A stretch of 64,000 bases of DNA from JBBQXH01 sp963710975 (GCA_963710975.1 CAVQCG010000003.1:124001-188000); one strand, 5' to 3'. Positions 1-8,309 are shown, numbered from the stretch's first letter. The notes: generated by a model from the sequence alone, not told the origin. Translations and numbers: made by a program.

Positions 1-515
1 ATCATCGGCCGGAACCCGTACTGGACAGCATCAACGGCGGTTGCACGCACGCATCCACTCGTTGTGCACCCGGTGAGAAGGACGGTGTCGATCTGCCGTG
101 CGTTGAGCCGCGAGACGAGATCCGTTCCGAAGAACGCGCTCGCGTACTGCTTCCGTATGACAGGCTCGTCGCCCTGTCGCTGCAGTCGGGCATCGAGCTC
201 GACGGCGGTCGTACCGGCCCTCAGCGACAGCAAGCCACGCTGCTTGAGAAGCCAGACCCCCGCGTCGGCCATGTCCTCTTCCTCGTATGCAATCGTCGTG
301 TGAAAGATCGGTATGCGGGCGCTCCGGGCGCTCCCGAGCAACGCTGTCGTGGCGGTGATCTCAGCATCGAGATTCGATCCGAGCGGCATCGCAGGGTCGG
401 TGAATGCGTTCAGCAGATCGATCACGATGACGGCGGGCCGCGAGCCGAAACCGATCCTCAAGCCGAAGCCCCGAGCCCTGAAGGCTTCGAGCGCCGCCTG
501 GTCCTCTGCGCTCAT
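1..515 (-). CDS. Cysteine hydrolase, isochorismatase/N-carbamoylsarcosine amidase family (3' end outside window)
   Basis: About 171 codons are visible, starting at the ATG at 515-513; the C-terminus lies beyond the left edge. The fold is that of isochorismatase-like cysteine hydrolases, which hydrolyse C-N bonds of carbamoyl compounds, amides or nicotinamide-like substrates. The family triad can be placed: Asp33 in VIVIDLLNAF, Lys122 in VIRKQYASAFF and the nucleophile Cys155 in TGCTTSGCVRATA. The last motif is typical of N-carbamoylsarcosine amidase-like members rather than of true isochorismatase. The gene ends 9 bp from the deacetylase-like gene on the same strand and is probably co-transcribed with it. 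Both are C-N hydrolase types seen in ring-opening or ureido catabolism, which suggests breakdown of an N-heterocycle. The substrate is not determinable from sequence. Confidence 0.85.
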   Translation of the reverse strand, partial: MSAEDQAALEAFRARGFGLRIGFGSRPAVIVIDLLNAFTDPAMPLGSNLDAEITATTALLGSARSARIPIFHTTIAYEEEDMADAGVWLLKQRGLLSLRAGTTAVELDARLQRQGDEPVIRKQYASAFFGTDLVSRLNARQIDTVLLTGCTTSGCVRATAVDAVQYGFRPM

Positions 516-524
516 CAGCCGGCC

Positions 525-1445
525 TCAGGCGCGAGAGCTCTCGCCGACGAACGCATCGAGTGCTTGACGCGCTTCGGCGTAGCAGTGCGTCAGATACCAG
601 TCCGCGATGTCGTCACTCGTCGTGAACCACACGTCGTCGTGTGATCGAACATAGGCGAGGGCCTGATCGATGTACTTGTGGCGGAACGGCTGGTTGACGA
701 GGAACGGGTGGAGGCACACGGCCATCACTCCGCCGCTTCGCCGTTTCGACTCCTCGTACAGGACGTCGAACTGATCGACGACCAGTTGCAGGAAGTCCGG
801 CCCCGTCAACCCGCTGACCAGAAACAGCGGAATGTCGTTGACCTCCGCCGTGTAGGGAACCGAGATGAACGGCACGGAGCCGACATTGAGCGGGTAAGGC
901 TGGTCGTCGTTGCACCAGTCCATGAGATAGGTGAAACCGAGTTCGGCGAGCAACGCTGGAGTGTTCGCCGTCTCGACGAGAGCCGGCCCGAGCCAGCCCT
1001 TGGGAGGCCGGCCGGTGGCAGCCGTGATCTCCCGGATGATCGTCTGAAGCGCATCGCGTTCCGCGTCCGGGTCGAAGTCAGTCCAGAGAGACGAGTTGTT
1101 GCGCCCGTGTCCGAGCCAGGCCCAGTCGCGCTCGACCCCGGCATCCACGATGGCCGGGTACTCCGAGCAGACGTCTGCATTCAGGAGCACGCTTGCGCGC
1201 AGGTCATGCCGATCGAGACACTCGATCATGCGCCAGATCCCGACCCGCGTCCCGTACTCGCGCCACCCGTGGTTCAGGGGATCGATCTTCAGTCCGGCGG
1301 TGCCCGGAAAGAGGCTCGTCGAAGGCTTCCCGAGCTCGAAGTGCTCGATGTTGAGCGCGACGTAGAAGGCAAGCCGCTTTCCCTCCGGCCACTCGATCGG
1401 AGGTCGATGCGTGATCGGCCAGTAGTGGTAGAGAGAATCGGTCAT
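525..1445 (-). CDS. Polysaccharide deacetylase (PuuE/allantoinase-like)
   Basis: 306 aa. The frame is open to 1598, but the ATG at 1445 is preceded by GAAGGAG about 8 nt upstream and begins right where family similarity begins, so I chose it. The protein is a NodB-fold (polysaccharide deacetylase) hydrolase. The usual TFDD-type first motif is replaced by a NIEHFE-type motif (around residues 32-37), as in PuuE-like allantoinases. A GHGRNNS motif follows at about 112-118, with metal-ligand-type histidines, and a CLHPF motif lies near residue 250. The distance to cell-wall deacetylases and the lack of a signal peptide suggest a cytosolic hydrolase of a small cyclic amide or ureide. It is transcribed divergently from the IclR regulator, a common arrangement for a regulated catabolic operon. 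Confidence 0.8.
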   Translation of the reverse strand: MTDSLYHYWPITHRPPIEWPEGKRLAFYVALNIEHFELGKPSTSLFPGTAGLKIDPLNHGWREYGTRVGIWRMIECLDRHDLRASVLLNADVCSEYPAIVDAGVERDWAWLGHGRNNSSLWTDFDPDAERDALQTIIREITAATGRPPKGWLGPALVETANTPALLAELGFTYLMDWCNDDQPYPLNVGSVPFISVPYTAEVNDIPLFLVSGLTGPDFLQLVVDQFDVLYEESKRRSGGVMAVCLHPFLVNQPFRHKYIDQALAYVRSHDDVWFTTSDDIADWYLTHCYAEARQALDAFVGESSRA

Positions 1446-1578
1446 CGGCTCGTCTCCTTCAGTTCGCACAGCCTGATCAGGCGCCTGCACGATATGCGCT
1501 GTGGTCCCCCGACGAGGCCGAAGCGGTCGCATGGAGCCGCGGACATCGTTGCGTAGACTGCTCGCGACCGTGACGACC

Positions 1579-2349
1579 GTGCCGGATACCCCCGCCAAGC
1601 CCCGCTATCCGATCGAGTCGGTCGACAACGCGCTTCGGCTCCTGCTCATGTTCACGGAACGCCGCTCGGTGCGAATCGCCGACGCGAGCAGAGAGCTCGA
1701 GATCGCCCGCTCCACGGCTCACCGGCTGATGCAGATGCTGAACTATCACGGGTTCGTTCAGCAGGATTCCGGCTCGAGTACGTATCTCGCAGGACCGACG
1801 CTCGTCGAGCTCGGACTCGCTGTCGTCCGCGATCTCGACGTCCGGAGCCTCGCCCGACCGGAGCTCGAGTCTCTCGCAACCCAGCTCGGCGAGACCGTCC
1901 ACCTTGTCGAGTTGGACGGCTCCGCCGTGCTCTTCCTCGACTCGGTGGAGGCGCCTCGTGCTGTTCGCGTCGGGCGGCGGACGGGTGTTCTCCTGCCCGC
2001 CCACGCGACCTCCGCCGGCAAGGCGCTTCTGGCCGCGCTTCCCGTCGAGAGGGTCCGAGAGCTGTACCCGTCGACCACGCTCCCGCGCGTCACCGAGGCC
2101 ACGACGACGAGCAGGAAAGCGCTCGAGGCCGAGCTGGAGGAGATCCGCAGGGAGGGGTTCGCCACGAACATCGGCGAGAGCGAGCCCGACATCGGAGCGG
2201 TTGGCGTCGCCATCTGCGACAGGCACGGCGTTCCTCGAGGCGCAATCTCGGTGTCGGTACCGCTCTCACGATTCGACACCGCGGACGCTCCGAAGATCGC
2301 GGAGGTGGCGCGAGCGGCGGTGCAGAGGATTCAGGTGTCGCTCCCGTAG
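1579..2349 (+). CDS. IclR-family transcriptional regulator
   Basis: 256 aa from the GTG at 1579. The frame is also open from GTG 1501 and GTG 1570, but the conserved N-terminus (PIESVDNALRLLLMF) starts about 12 residues after 1579, and 256 aa is the usual family length. An N-terminal winged helix-turn-helix (about 15-70, with SRELEIARSTAHRLMQML) is followed by a C-terminal effector domain with the typical 'HATSAGKALLAALP' element and the 'ITEA..TTSRKALEAELEEIRREGF' region. IclR regulators control aromatic and small-acid catabolism by binding short palindromes. The gene diverges from the hydrolase pair (1-1445). It lies upstream of the gentisate-type genes, whose promoters carry matching TTCTG/CAGAA palindromes. 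Confidence 0.9.
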   Translation: MPDTPAKPRYPIESVDNALRLLLMFTERRSVRIADASRELEIARSTAHRLMQMLNYHGFVQQDSGSSTYLAGPTLVELGLAVVRDLDVRSLARPELESLATQLGETVHLVELDGSAVLFLDSVEAPRAVRVGRRTGVLLPAHATSAGKALLAALPVERVRELYPSTTLPRVTEATTTSRKALEAELEEIRREGFATNIGESEPDIGAVGVAICDRHGVPRGAISVSVPLSRFDTADAPKIAEVARAAVQRIQVSLP

Positions 2350-2356
2350 GAGACAG

Positions 2357-2397
2357 TTGTTCTGCTAGGCGAACGCGATTTGCGCATAGCAGAACAA
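2357..2397. promoter_or_regulatory. Long inverted repeat, possible operator or RNA hairpin
   Basis: Two perfect 11-nt arms, TTGTTCTGCTA (2357-2367) and TAGCAGAACAA (2387-2397), flank a 19-nt spacer, just 3' of the IclR gene. The inner TTCTG/CAGAA halves match the palindrome in front of the aldehyde dehydrogenase (4504-4518). This suggests a regulator-binding site for the hydantoinase-remnant/SDR transcript. With no T-run after it, it is a poor intrinsic terminator. Confidence 0.55.
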
Positions 2398-2452
2398 GCT
2401 GATAGCCTCCGCCGACCTTTCTCGGCCGTCCCGGATCGTTGAGGAGCGGAAA

Positions 2453-2500
2453 GTGCCATACGTGGTGAGGATCGATATCGGGGGAACCTTCACCGTCTGA
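2453..2500 (+). pseudogene. N-terminal remnant of a hydantoinase/oxoprolinase A subunit
   Basis: A GTG preceded by GAGGAG opens a 15-codon frame (VPYVVRIDIGGTFTV, then TGA). Residues 6-14 match the phosphate-binding IDIGGTFTD motif with which hydantoinase/N-methylhydantoinase A proteins begin, at the usual distance from the start. Everything after it is missing, and an SDR gene starts 10 bp later. I read this as the scar of a deletion that removed a hydantoinase gene but kept its promoter, ribosome site and first codons. It could alternatively act as a short translated leader. Confidence 0.6.
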
Positions 2501-2510
2501 GGGGCCGGCG

Positions 2511-3260
2511 ATGAGCAACCTGAAGGACAGGGTGGTCGTCGTCACCGGCGGCGCACAGGGGATCGGGCGCGAGTACGCGCGTCGGCTCGTGGCCGACGGC
2601 GCACGCGTGGTCGTCGCCGACCTGAACGCCGAGAAGGGGGCTGCGGTTGCAGCCGAGCTCGGAGATGACGCGATCTTCGCAGCGGTCGACGTGTCGGACG
2701 AGGCGAGCTGTCACGCAATGGCCGCGGACGCGGTCGGGCACTTCGGGCGCATCGACGGCCTCGTCAACAACGCGGCCATCTTCGCCACGATCACGATGAA
2801 GCCGTTCTGGGAGCTCTCCGTGTCGGAGTGGGACGCGCTCATGGCCGTGAACCTCCGCGGGGTGTGGCTCGCGTCGAAGGCCGTGCTCCCGTCGATGCGG
2901 GACGCGGGCGGCGGGAGCATCGTCAACATCTCGTCCAGCGTGATCTGGCTCGGACGGCCGAACTACGCCCACTACGTCGCGTCGAAGGGTGGCGTCTTCG
3001 CACTGACGCGCTCGATGGCGCGTGAGGCCGGCGTGTTCGGGATCCGTGTGAACGCAGTGACGCCTGGCCCCGTCTACACCGAGGTTCCGCGAGAGACGGT
3101 GACGGCGGAGCAGAAGGAGGCGATGCTCGCGGCCCAGTGCCTCAGGCGCCACGCGTCGCCGGCCGACCTGGCGGGGGTGGTGGCGTTTCTTCTGTCCGAC
3201 GACAGCGCGCACGTTTCGGGTCAGACGATCAACGTCGACGCGGGCCTCTCGCACCACTGA
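2511..3260 (+). CDS. Short-chain dehydrogenase/reductase (SDR)
   Basis: 249 aa, a classical SDR. It has the nucleotide-binding VTGGAQGIGREYA near residue 11, the NNAAIF motif near 85, a catalytic serine in IVNISSSVIW and the YAHYVASKGG (YxxxK) motif around 150-157. A C-terminal FLLSDDSAHVSGQTINVDAG marks the FabG-like group. It oxidises or reduces an alcohol/ketone with NAD(P)H. ATG 2511 overlaps a GGGGCCGGCG stretch and directly follows the hydantoinase scar. In this setting it may oxidise an aromatic alcohol ahead of the aldehyde dehydrogenase at 4529, but the substrate is inferred only from neighbours. Confidence 0.88.
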   Translation: MSNLKDRVVVVTGGAQGIGREYARRLVADGARVVVADLNAEKGAAVAAELGDDAIFAAVDVSDEASCHAMAADAVGHFGRIDGLVNNAAIFATITMKPFWELSVSEWDALMAVNLRGVWLASKAVLPSMRDAGGGSIVNISSSVIWLGRPNYAHYVASKGGVFALTRSMAREAGVFGIRVNAVTPGPVYTEVPRETVTAEQKEAMLAAQCLRRHASPADLAGVVAFLLSDDSAHVSGQTINVDAGLSHH

Positions 3261-3287
3261 GGGACGCCACCGGTGCGTCGGGGAGCG

Positions 3288-4469
3288 CTAGAGCTCGTGG
3301 CCGTAGAGCCACTGCATGCCGGCCCAGGCCTGCTCGGGTGTCCGGCCGGAGAGCATCGTCTTGCGGATCTCGGCGGCAACGTCCGCGGCGTGGTAGATGT
3401 CGCCGTAGAAGCGGGACGTGAGCTGGACTCGACCGGTTCGCTCGACGCGTGCGTCCTCGTAGCGCGGGAAGGCGGTCACCGCGTCTCCACGTGCGTCTCT
3501 GAGCTCTCGTGCGAGCACGACCGCGTCCTCGATCGCCATTGCCGCGCCCTGCGCAAGGTACTGGAGCGTCGGGTGAGCGGCGTCGCCGAGGAGCGTGACG
3601 CGCCCGGATGTCCAGCCCCGCTTGGGGTCGCGGTCGCAGAGAACCCAGAACTTCCAGGTCTCGATGAGCTCGAGCAAGCGGCTGACCTCGCTCCGCACCC
3701 CTTCGAAATGCTGCCAGAGCTCGTCGGCGTCTCCCGTCTCGTCCCATCCCTCCGAGTAACGGTCGGAATGGAAGACTGCGACGAGGTTGAACAGCTTGCC
3801 ACGGCGGAGGGGATAGTGGACGAGGTGGCTCTTCGGGCCGGCCCAGAGAACGACGTCCGGACCCCAAAGGTCCTCCGGGACTTCGTCTCGACGAAGCACC
3901 GCGCGGTACGCGACGTGACCCGCGACCCGCGGTTTCTCGCCGCCCATGATCGATGCACGAATGCGCGACCACAGGCCGTCTGCGCCGACGAGCGCCCCTG
4001 TCTCTACCGCACCGTCCCCGGAGACATCGAGGACGATGCGCTCGCCGTCCTGTTCGAACGACTCGACGCGCCTGCCCAGTGCGAGCTCGATCGCGGATTC
4101 CGCCCTGCAGCCCTCGAGGAGCGCATCGAGGAGGTCGGCTCGATGGGTGACCGTGTAGGGGGCGCCGAACCGCTCGCGGAAGCCGTCCGTGAGCGGGATC
4201 TCCGTCACGACCGAGCCGTCGAGCGCGTCGCGCATGACGAGGTTCCCCGGCTCCCAGGCATCCGCAAGGACGCGGTCGGCGACGCCCAGCCTCCCCAATG
4301 CGCGAATCATGTTCGGGCCGACCTGGATGCCGGCGCCGATCTCGGAGAAGTCCGGCGCCTGCTCGAACAGCCGTACGTCGAAGCCTTGCCGGGCGAGACC
4401 GAGAGCAGAGGCAAGACCGCCGATGCCACCGCCGGCAACCACTACGGGATCGGTCTCAGCGCGTCTCAC
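3288..4469 (-). CDS. FAD-dependent aromatic monooxygenase, 3-hydroxybenzoate 6-hydroxylase/salicylate hydroxylase type
   Basis: 393 aa flavoprotein hydroxylase of the PHBH group. FAD-binding GGGIGGLASALGLARQG begins at about residue 12 and is followed by LFEQAPDFSEIGAGIQVGPN. The second FAD motif, GDAAHPTLQYLAQGAAMAIEDA, lies near 280-300. The LQYLAQGA form is characteristic of 3-hydroxybenzoate 6-hydroxylases and salicylate hydroxylases. With gentisate dioxygenase and an FAH hydrolase close by, para-hydroxylation of 3-hydroxybenzoate to gentisate is the best guess. Salicylate 5-hydroxylation by a single flavoprotein is less usual. It diverges from the aldehyde dehydrogenase across a shared palindrome (4504-4518) and converges on the SDR 28 bp away. 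Confidence 0.85.
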   Translation of the reverse strand: MRRAETDPVVVAGGGIGGLASALGLARQGFDVRLFEQAPDFSEIGAGIQVGPNMIRALGRLGVADRVLADAWEPGNLVMRDALDGSVVTEIPLTDGFRERFGAPYTVTHRADLLDALLEGCRAESAIELALGRRVESFEQDGERIVLDVSGDGAVETGALVGADGLWSRIRASIMGGEKPRVAGHVAYRAVLRRDEVPEDLWGPDVVLWAGPKSHLVHYPLRRGKLFNLVAVFHSDRYSEGWDETGDADELWQHFEGVRSEVSRLLELIETWKFWVLCDRDPKRGWTSGRVTLLGDAAHPTLQYLAQGAAMAIEDAVVLARELRDARGDAVTAFPRYEDARVERTGRVQLTSRFYGDIYHAADVAAEIRKTMLSGRTPEQAWAGMQWLYGHEL

Positions 4470-4503
4470 GATGTCGTGTCGGGTGGAACGTCGATCAGGG
4501 TTC

Positions 4504-4518
4504 TTCTGTATAACAGAA
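4504..4518. promoter_or_regulatory. Palindromic operator overlapping a divergent promoter
   Basis: TTCTGTATAACAGAA has 6-nt arms around a 3-nt centre. It contains TATAAC, a plausible -10 for the rightward aldehyde dehydrogenase gene (ATG 4529), and on the other strand TTATAC for the leftward monooxygenase. A second element, GTTCTTATGAAC, follows at 4523-4534. Binding of the nearby IclR-type protein here would control both transcripts. No binding data exist; this is pattern-based. Confidence 0.55.
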
Positions 4519-4528
4519 ATAGGTTCTT

Positions 4529-6013
4529 ATGAACAGAACATCAATGAATGAGATCGGCGGGATCGTCGCTTCGGCACGGTCGCGTCGCTGGCGGATGCTC
4601 GTCGGCGGAGAGCTCGTCGATGCGGCCGACGGAGCGACGTACGAATCTGTCGACCCGTCCTCGGAGCAGCGGATCGCCGAGGTTCCCGCCGCCACTGTGG
4701 CCGACGTCCACGTCGCCGTCGCCGCGGCCAGGAGCGCGGCGCTCGAATGGCGTCGTGTGGCTCCACGTGAGCGGGCGGCAATCGTGCGACGCTGCGCGGA
4801 CATCCTCCTCGAGCATCGCGAGGAGCTTGCGGTTCTCGACGCGCTCGACAGCGGCAATCCGGTGAGGGCCATGCGGATCGATGTCGATATTGCTGCGGAT
4901 CTCATGCGGCTCTACGCCGACTGGGCACTCGAGCTGAAGGGGGAGACGATCCCGGCGACGGCCGATCACCTCCACTACACGGTGCGTGAGCCCTACGGGG
5001 TGGTGGCGCGCATCGTCCCCTACAACCATCCGCTGATGTTTGCGGCCGGGCGCTCGGCGGCGCCGCTCGTCGCCGGCAACTCGGTCGTTCTGAAGGCGCC
5101 GGATCAGACGCCGCTGACGGCGTTGCGCATGGGGGAGCTCTTCGCCGACGTCCTTCCGGCCGGAACGCTCACGGTGCTCACGGGTCAGGGCGCTGCGTCC
5201 GGCGACGCGCTCGTACGTCACCCGGACGTCCGGCGAATCGCATTCATCGGGAGCGTGCCAACAGGCCGAGCGATCCAGCTCGCCGCCGCCGAGGCCGGGA
5301 TCAAGGTCGTGACCCTCGAGCTGGGCGGCAAGAATCCGCTGGTCGCCTTCGCCGATGCCGAGCCGGAGGCGGTGGCCCGAGCCGCCGTCGCCGGCCTCAA
5401 CCTCAACTCCACCGCAGGTCAGTCGTGTGGCTCGACATCCCGGCTCCTCGTCCACGAATCGATCGCGACGGAAGTGGTCGAGCGCATCGGAGCGATCGCG
5501 AGCGCTGTCCGGGTCGGGCCGCCGCTCGACGAGGCGACGGAGATGGGCGCGCTCGTCTCGAAATCCCAGCTCGACAAGGTCATGTCGTATGTGGAGCGCG
5601 CCGCCGGTGACGGGGCGACTCTCGTGACCGGCGGTGGGAGGCCGTTCGAGCGTGGCTTCTACGTCGAGCCCACGGTCTTCGCAGACGTGCAACCGGCGAT
5701 GTCCGTCGCCGCCGACGAGATCTTCGGTCCAGTCCTCTCCATCCTCACGTGGAAGGACGAGGAGGAGGCGATTCGCATGGCGAATGCGACCCCGTATGGT
5801 CTCACCGCGGCCGTGTGGACGAACGACGTGAGGCGCGCGCACCGGGTCGCCCGGGAGCTCGAGGCCGGCTACGTCTGGATCAACAGCGTGGCCGCGCATT
5901 ATCTCGGGACGCCGTTCGGAGGCGTCAAGGACTCGGGGACGGGGCGGGAGGAAGGCCTCGAAGAGCTCCTCTCGTTCACGCAGACGAAGACGGTGAGCCT
6001 TCCCCTCGGCTAG
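4529..6013 (+). CDS. NAD(P)-dependent aldehyde dehydrogenase
   Basis: 494 aa, full length for the ALDH superfamily. The NAD-binding IVPYNHPLMF motif lies near 165. The general-base Glu is in VVTLELGGKNP (around 250-260) and the catalytic Cys in NSTAGQSCGSTSR (around 295). The C-terminal EEIFGPVLSI and TPFGGVKDSGTGREEG elements are present, so all key residues are intact. It resembles betaine-aldehyde and aromatic-aldehyde dehydrogenases. ATG 4529 lies 10 bp after the palindrome; ATG 4544 is an alternative. It runs into the aldolase with no intergenic gap, so the two are one operon. In context it may turn 3-hydroxybenzaldehyde or a semialdehyde into the acid. Confidence 0.92.
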   Translation: MNRTSMNEIGGIVASARSRRWRMLVGGELVDAADGATYESVDPSSEQRIAEVPAATVADVHVAVAAARSAALEWRRVAPRERAAIVRRCADILLEHREELAVLDALDSGNPVRAMRIDVDIAADLMRLYADWALELKGETIPATADHLHYTVREPYGVVARIVPYNHPLMFAAGRSAAPLVAGNSVVLKAPDQTPLTALRMGELFADVLPAGTLTVLTGQGAASGDALVRHPDVRRIAFIGSVPTGRAIQLAAAEAGIKVVTLELGGKNPLVAFADAEPEAVARAAVAGLNLNSTAGQSCGSTSRLLVHESIATEVVERIGAIASAVRVGPPLDEATEMGALVSKSQLDKVMSYVERAAGDGATLVTGGGRPFERGFYVEPTVFADVQPAMSVAADEIFGPVLSILTWKDEEEAIRMANATPYGLTAAVWTNDVRRAHRVARELEAGYVWINSVAAHYLGTPFGGVKDSGTGREEGLEELLSFTQTKTVSLPLG

Positions 6014-6031
6014 ATGACCAAGGAGGAGACG

Positions 6032-6748
6032 ATGGCAGCGACCCCTACGTCCGACGACCTGAGACGGACCGTCGCGCTCGCCTGCCGCGTACTTGCGGCG
6101 AACGGGCACTCGGATCTCGTATGGGGCCACGCCTCCGCGCGGGATCCCGAGGGCCGCGGTGTATGGATGAAAGCGAGCCGCCTCGGCTTCGACGAGATCA
6201 CGAGGGATGACGTGCTGCTCGTCGACTCACAGGGGCGTGTCCTCGAGGGGGAGGGCGGACTACACGTCGAGTACCCGATCCACACCGAGGTCATGGCTGC
6301 GCGACCGGACGTCGGCGGAGTCGTCCATTCGCATCCCGAGCATTCTGTTGCCCTCGCAGCGGCAGGCCAGAAGCTCCTACCCGTCTCACACGCCGCCAAC
6401 ATGTTCGTTCCCCCTGACATTCCGCGGTTCGACCGTACGGCCGACCTGATCACGACCGCCGAGCTCGGTCGGGAGGTCGCGAATGCACTCGGAAGCCACA
6501 GCGCCGTGTTCCTCGTGAACCACGGGATCGTGACCGTCGGGCCTGACGTCGAGACTGCGGCCGTTCGCGCTGTCATCCTCGAGCGGGCCTGCGCGCAACA
6601 GCTACTCGTCCGCGGGCACGGGGGCTGGGCCACCTGGTCGCCTCCCGAGGAGTCCCTCTCCAAGCGGGCGAACATCTACCCTCCCGCGGCCGTGCGGTCG
6701 GTGTGGGACTACCTCGTCAGACGACTCGGCGACCAGGCGGAGGTCTGA
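6032..6748 (+). CDS. Class II aldolase/adducin-family protein
   Basis: 238 aa. The frame also has an ATG at 6014 directly after the upstream stop, but AAGGAGGAG at 6019-6027 sits correctly for ATG 6032. The fold is that of fuculose/ribulose-phosphate aldolases: Glu in LHVEYPIHTEV, the metal-binding HSHPEH near residue 95-100 and a third His in LVNHGIVTVG. Members cleave or decarboxylate small hydroxy-acids using a divalent metal. It sits between the aldehyde dehydrogenase and the FAH hydrolase (2 bp gap) and probably acts on a ring-cleavage or sugar-acid intermediate. The substrate is unknown. Confidence 0.88.
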   Translation: MAATPTSDDLRRTVALACRVLAANGHSDLVWGHASARDPEGRGVWMKASRLGFDEITRDDVLLVDSQGRVLEGEGGLHVEYPIHTEVMAARPDVGGVVHSHPEHSVALAAAGQKLLPVSHAANMFVPPDIPRFDRTADLITTAELGREVANALGSHSAVFLVNHGIVTVGPDVETAAVRAVILERACAQQLLVRGHGGWATWSPPEESLSKRANIYPPAAVRSVWDYLVRRLGDQAEV

Positions 6749-6750
6749 GC

Positions 6751-7584
6751 GTGCGCCTCGGGACGATTGGCTCGGGCGCCTCGACGACCGCCGTCGTCGT
6801 GGTCGGCGACGCCGCGATCCCCGTCTCGGAGTACGCGGATGTCGGAGCCCTGTTGCGCGACGAGGACGCGGGCCTCGACGCAGCTCGGGCCGCCGAACGT
6901 CACGGCGACGCGGTCGCTCTCGAGCCGCAGGATCTCCGGATACCCGTTCTCGCACCGGGCGCGGTCATCTGTGTCGGGCTGAACTACCGCGCGCACATCC
7001 TCGAGATGGGCCGCGAGCTTCCGGAGCACCCGACGCTCTTTGCCAAGCTCACCCGCTCGCTCACCGATCCGTACGCGGACATTCAGCTTCCCCCGAGCTC
7101 GACGCAGGTCGACTACGAGGGCGAGCTCGTCGTGGTCATCGGCCGCACCGCCCGTGACGTGCCCGAGAGCTTGGCGCACCAGCACATCGCCGGCTTCACG
7201 CTCATGAACGACGTATCGATGCGCGACTTCCAGTACCGGACGCTGCAGTGGTTCGCGGGCAAGAACTTCGAGCGGGCCACACCCGTCGGCCCCTGGATCA
7301 CGACGACGGATGAGCTGCCGGGCCTCGACGCGCTCGAGCTGCGGACGTCCGTCAACGGCGATGTACGCCAGCAGGCGTCCCTCGGCGATCTGGTCTTCTC
7401 CCCGGCACAGCTCGTCGCCGATGCGTCGAGCATCACGACACTCGAGCCGGGAGATCTGATCGCCACCGGAACCCCCGGAGGCGTTGGGCATGGCATGACC
7501 CCGAAGGGCTACTTGCAGGACGGCGACGAGGTCGAGGTGCGGGTCGTCGAACTCGGCTCGCTCCGGAACCGCTTCCGCGCCTAG
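6751..7584 (+). CDS. Fumarylacetoacetate hydrolase (FAH)-family protein, probable maleyl/fumarylpyruvate hydrolase
   Basis: 277 aa from GTG 6751, two bases after the aldolase stop; the frame extends 16 codons into the aldolase, but that part is a shadow. Family signatures are ICVGLNYRAHILEMG (around 75), the metal-binding glutamates in DYEGELVVVIGRTARDV (around 130) and GFTLMNDVSMRDFQ...FAGKNFERATPVGPW. These enzymes hydrolyse the C-C bond of acylpyruvates. With gentisate dioxygenase encoded nearby, hydrolysis of maleylpyruvate or fumarylpyruvate to pyruvate plus maleate or fumarate is the likely job. No maleylpyruvate isomerase is seen in the window. Confidence 0.88.
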   Translation: MRLGTIGSGASTTAVVVVGDAAIPVSEYADVGALLRDEDAGLDAARAAERHGDAVALEPQDLRIPVLAPGAVICVGLNYRAHILEMGRELPEHPTLFAKLTRSLTDPYADIQLPPSSTQVDYEGELVVVIGRTARDVPESLAHQHIAGFTLMNDVSMRDFQYRTLQWFAGKNFERATPVGPWITTTDELPGLDALELRTSVNGDVRQQASLGDLVFSPAQLVADASSITTLEPGDLIATGTPGGVGHGMTPKGYLQDGDEVEVRVVELGSLRNRFRA

Positions 7585-7631
7585 ATTGTCCTGATCCCGA
7601 GATGTAGCGACGTTTGCTCATCTCGTTGGTT

Positions 7632-8303
7632 TCATCTTGCAGGCACCGCCGAAAGATCCTCGGCGACTACCTCCGCCGGATCGGCACTGCCGGGACGCGG
7701 CAGCGTAAAACGGTCGCGGGTCGTGCACCAGAGATCTCCACCCATGCGTGCGACGAGGTCGACAACCTCCGGTCTGACACGGGGGCCGTCGAGCGCGGCA
7801 GCCTGCACGTGGATGCGTGTCACGGTCGCTACGACAACCGAGTTCGTCGGCAGCTCCTCGCTCCCGAGGTCGACGATCGTGTGCACGCGGCACTCGAGCG
7901 ACGCGGGCGCAGTAGCGACCCTCGGGGGCCGCACGGTCTCGGAGGGGAGAACGTCGAGCCCGTCGAGCTCCCACTCGTCGACGTGTTCCGGAAACTCCGC
8001 GCTCGTCCGGTTCGCGCTTCGCGCAAGCTCGAACGAGACGACGTTGACGACGAGCTCGCCCGTGGCTTTGACGTTCGTCAAGGTGTCCTTGTGGAGGCCG
8101 CCGCGGCTTCCCGGCCCGAGTGCGACCGTTGGGGGTTGAGTCGAAAAGGCGTTGAAGTAGCTGAAGGGCGCCAGGTTGCGCGTACCGTCTTCGGCAACTG
8201 TCGAAACCCAGGCGATAGGGCGCGGCGCAACGAGCCCGTTGATCAGCGCGGTAAGGTCGCGCCGTTCGAGCGTTGCCGGATCGAAGGTCGCGAACTCTGG
8301 CAC
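7632..8303 (-). CDS. Flavin reductase family protein (FMN-binding split barrel)
   Basis: 223 aa from GTG 8303. The N-terminus (INGLVAPRPIAWVSTVAEDGTRNLAPFSYFNAFS...PPTVALGPG) is the hallmark of the DIM6/NTAB flavin reductase-like group, and LTNVKATGELVVNVVSFELA follows. Members either supply reduced FMN to a two-component monooxygenase or act directly as FMN enzymes. The gene begins 6 bp after the gentisate dioxygenase stop, so both share a leftward transcript. No oxygenase partner is adjacent, as the 3288-4469 hydroxylase carries its own FAD/NAD(P)H motifs. Its exact role is open. Confidence 0.85.
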   Translation of the reverse strand: MPEFATFDPATLERRDLTALINGLVAPRPIAWVSTVAEDGTRNLAPFSYFNAFSTQPPTVALGPGSRGGLHKDTLTNVKATGELVVNVVSFELARSANRTSAEFPEHVDEWELDGLDVLPSETVRPPRVATAPASLECRVHTIVDLGSEELPTNSVVVATVTRIHVQAAALDGPRVRPEVVDLVARMGGDLWCTTRDRFTLPRPGSADPAEVVAEDLSAVPAR

Positions 8304-8309
8304 GAGCGG

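Noticed and set aside
2357..2397. Intrinsic terminator of the IclR gene
   Set aside because: The 11-bp stem has a 19-nt loop and no T-run, and it shares half-sites with promoter palindromes, so an operator reading is preferred.
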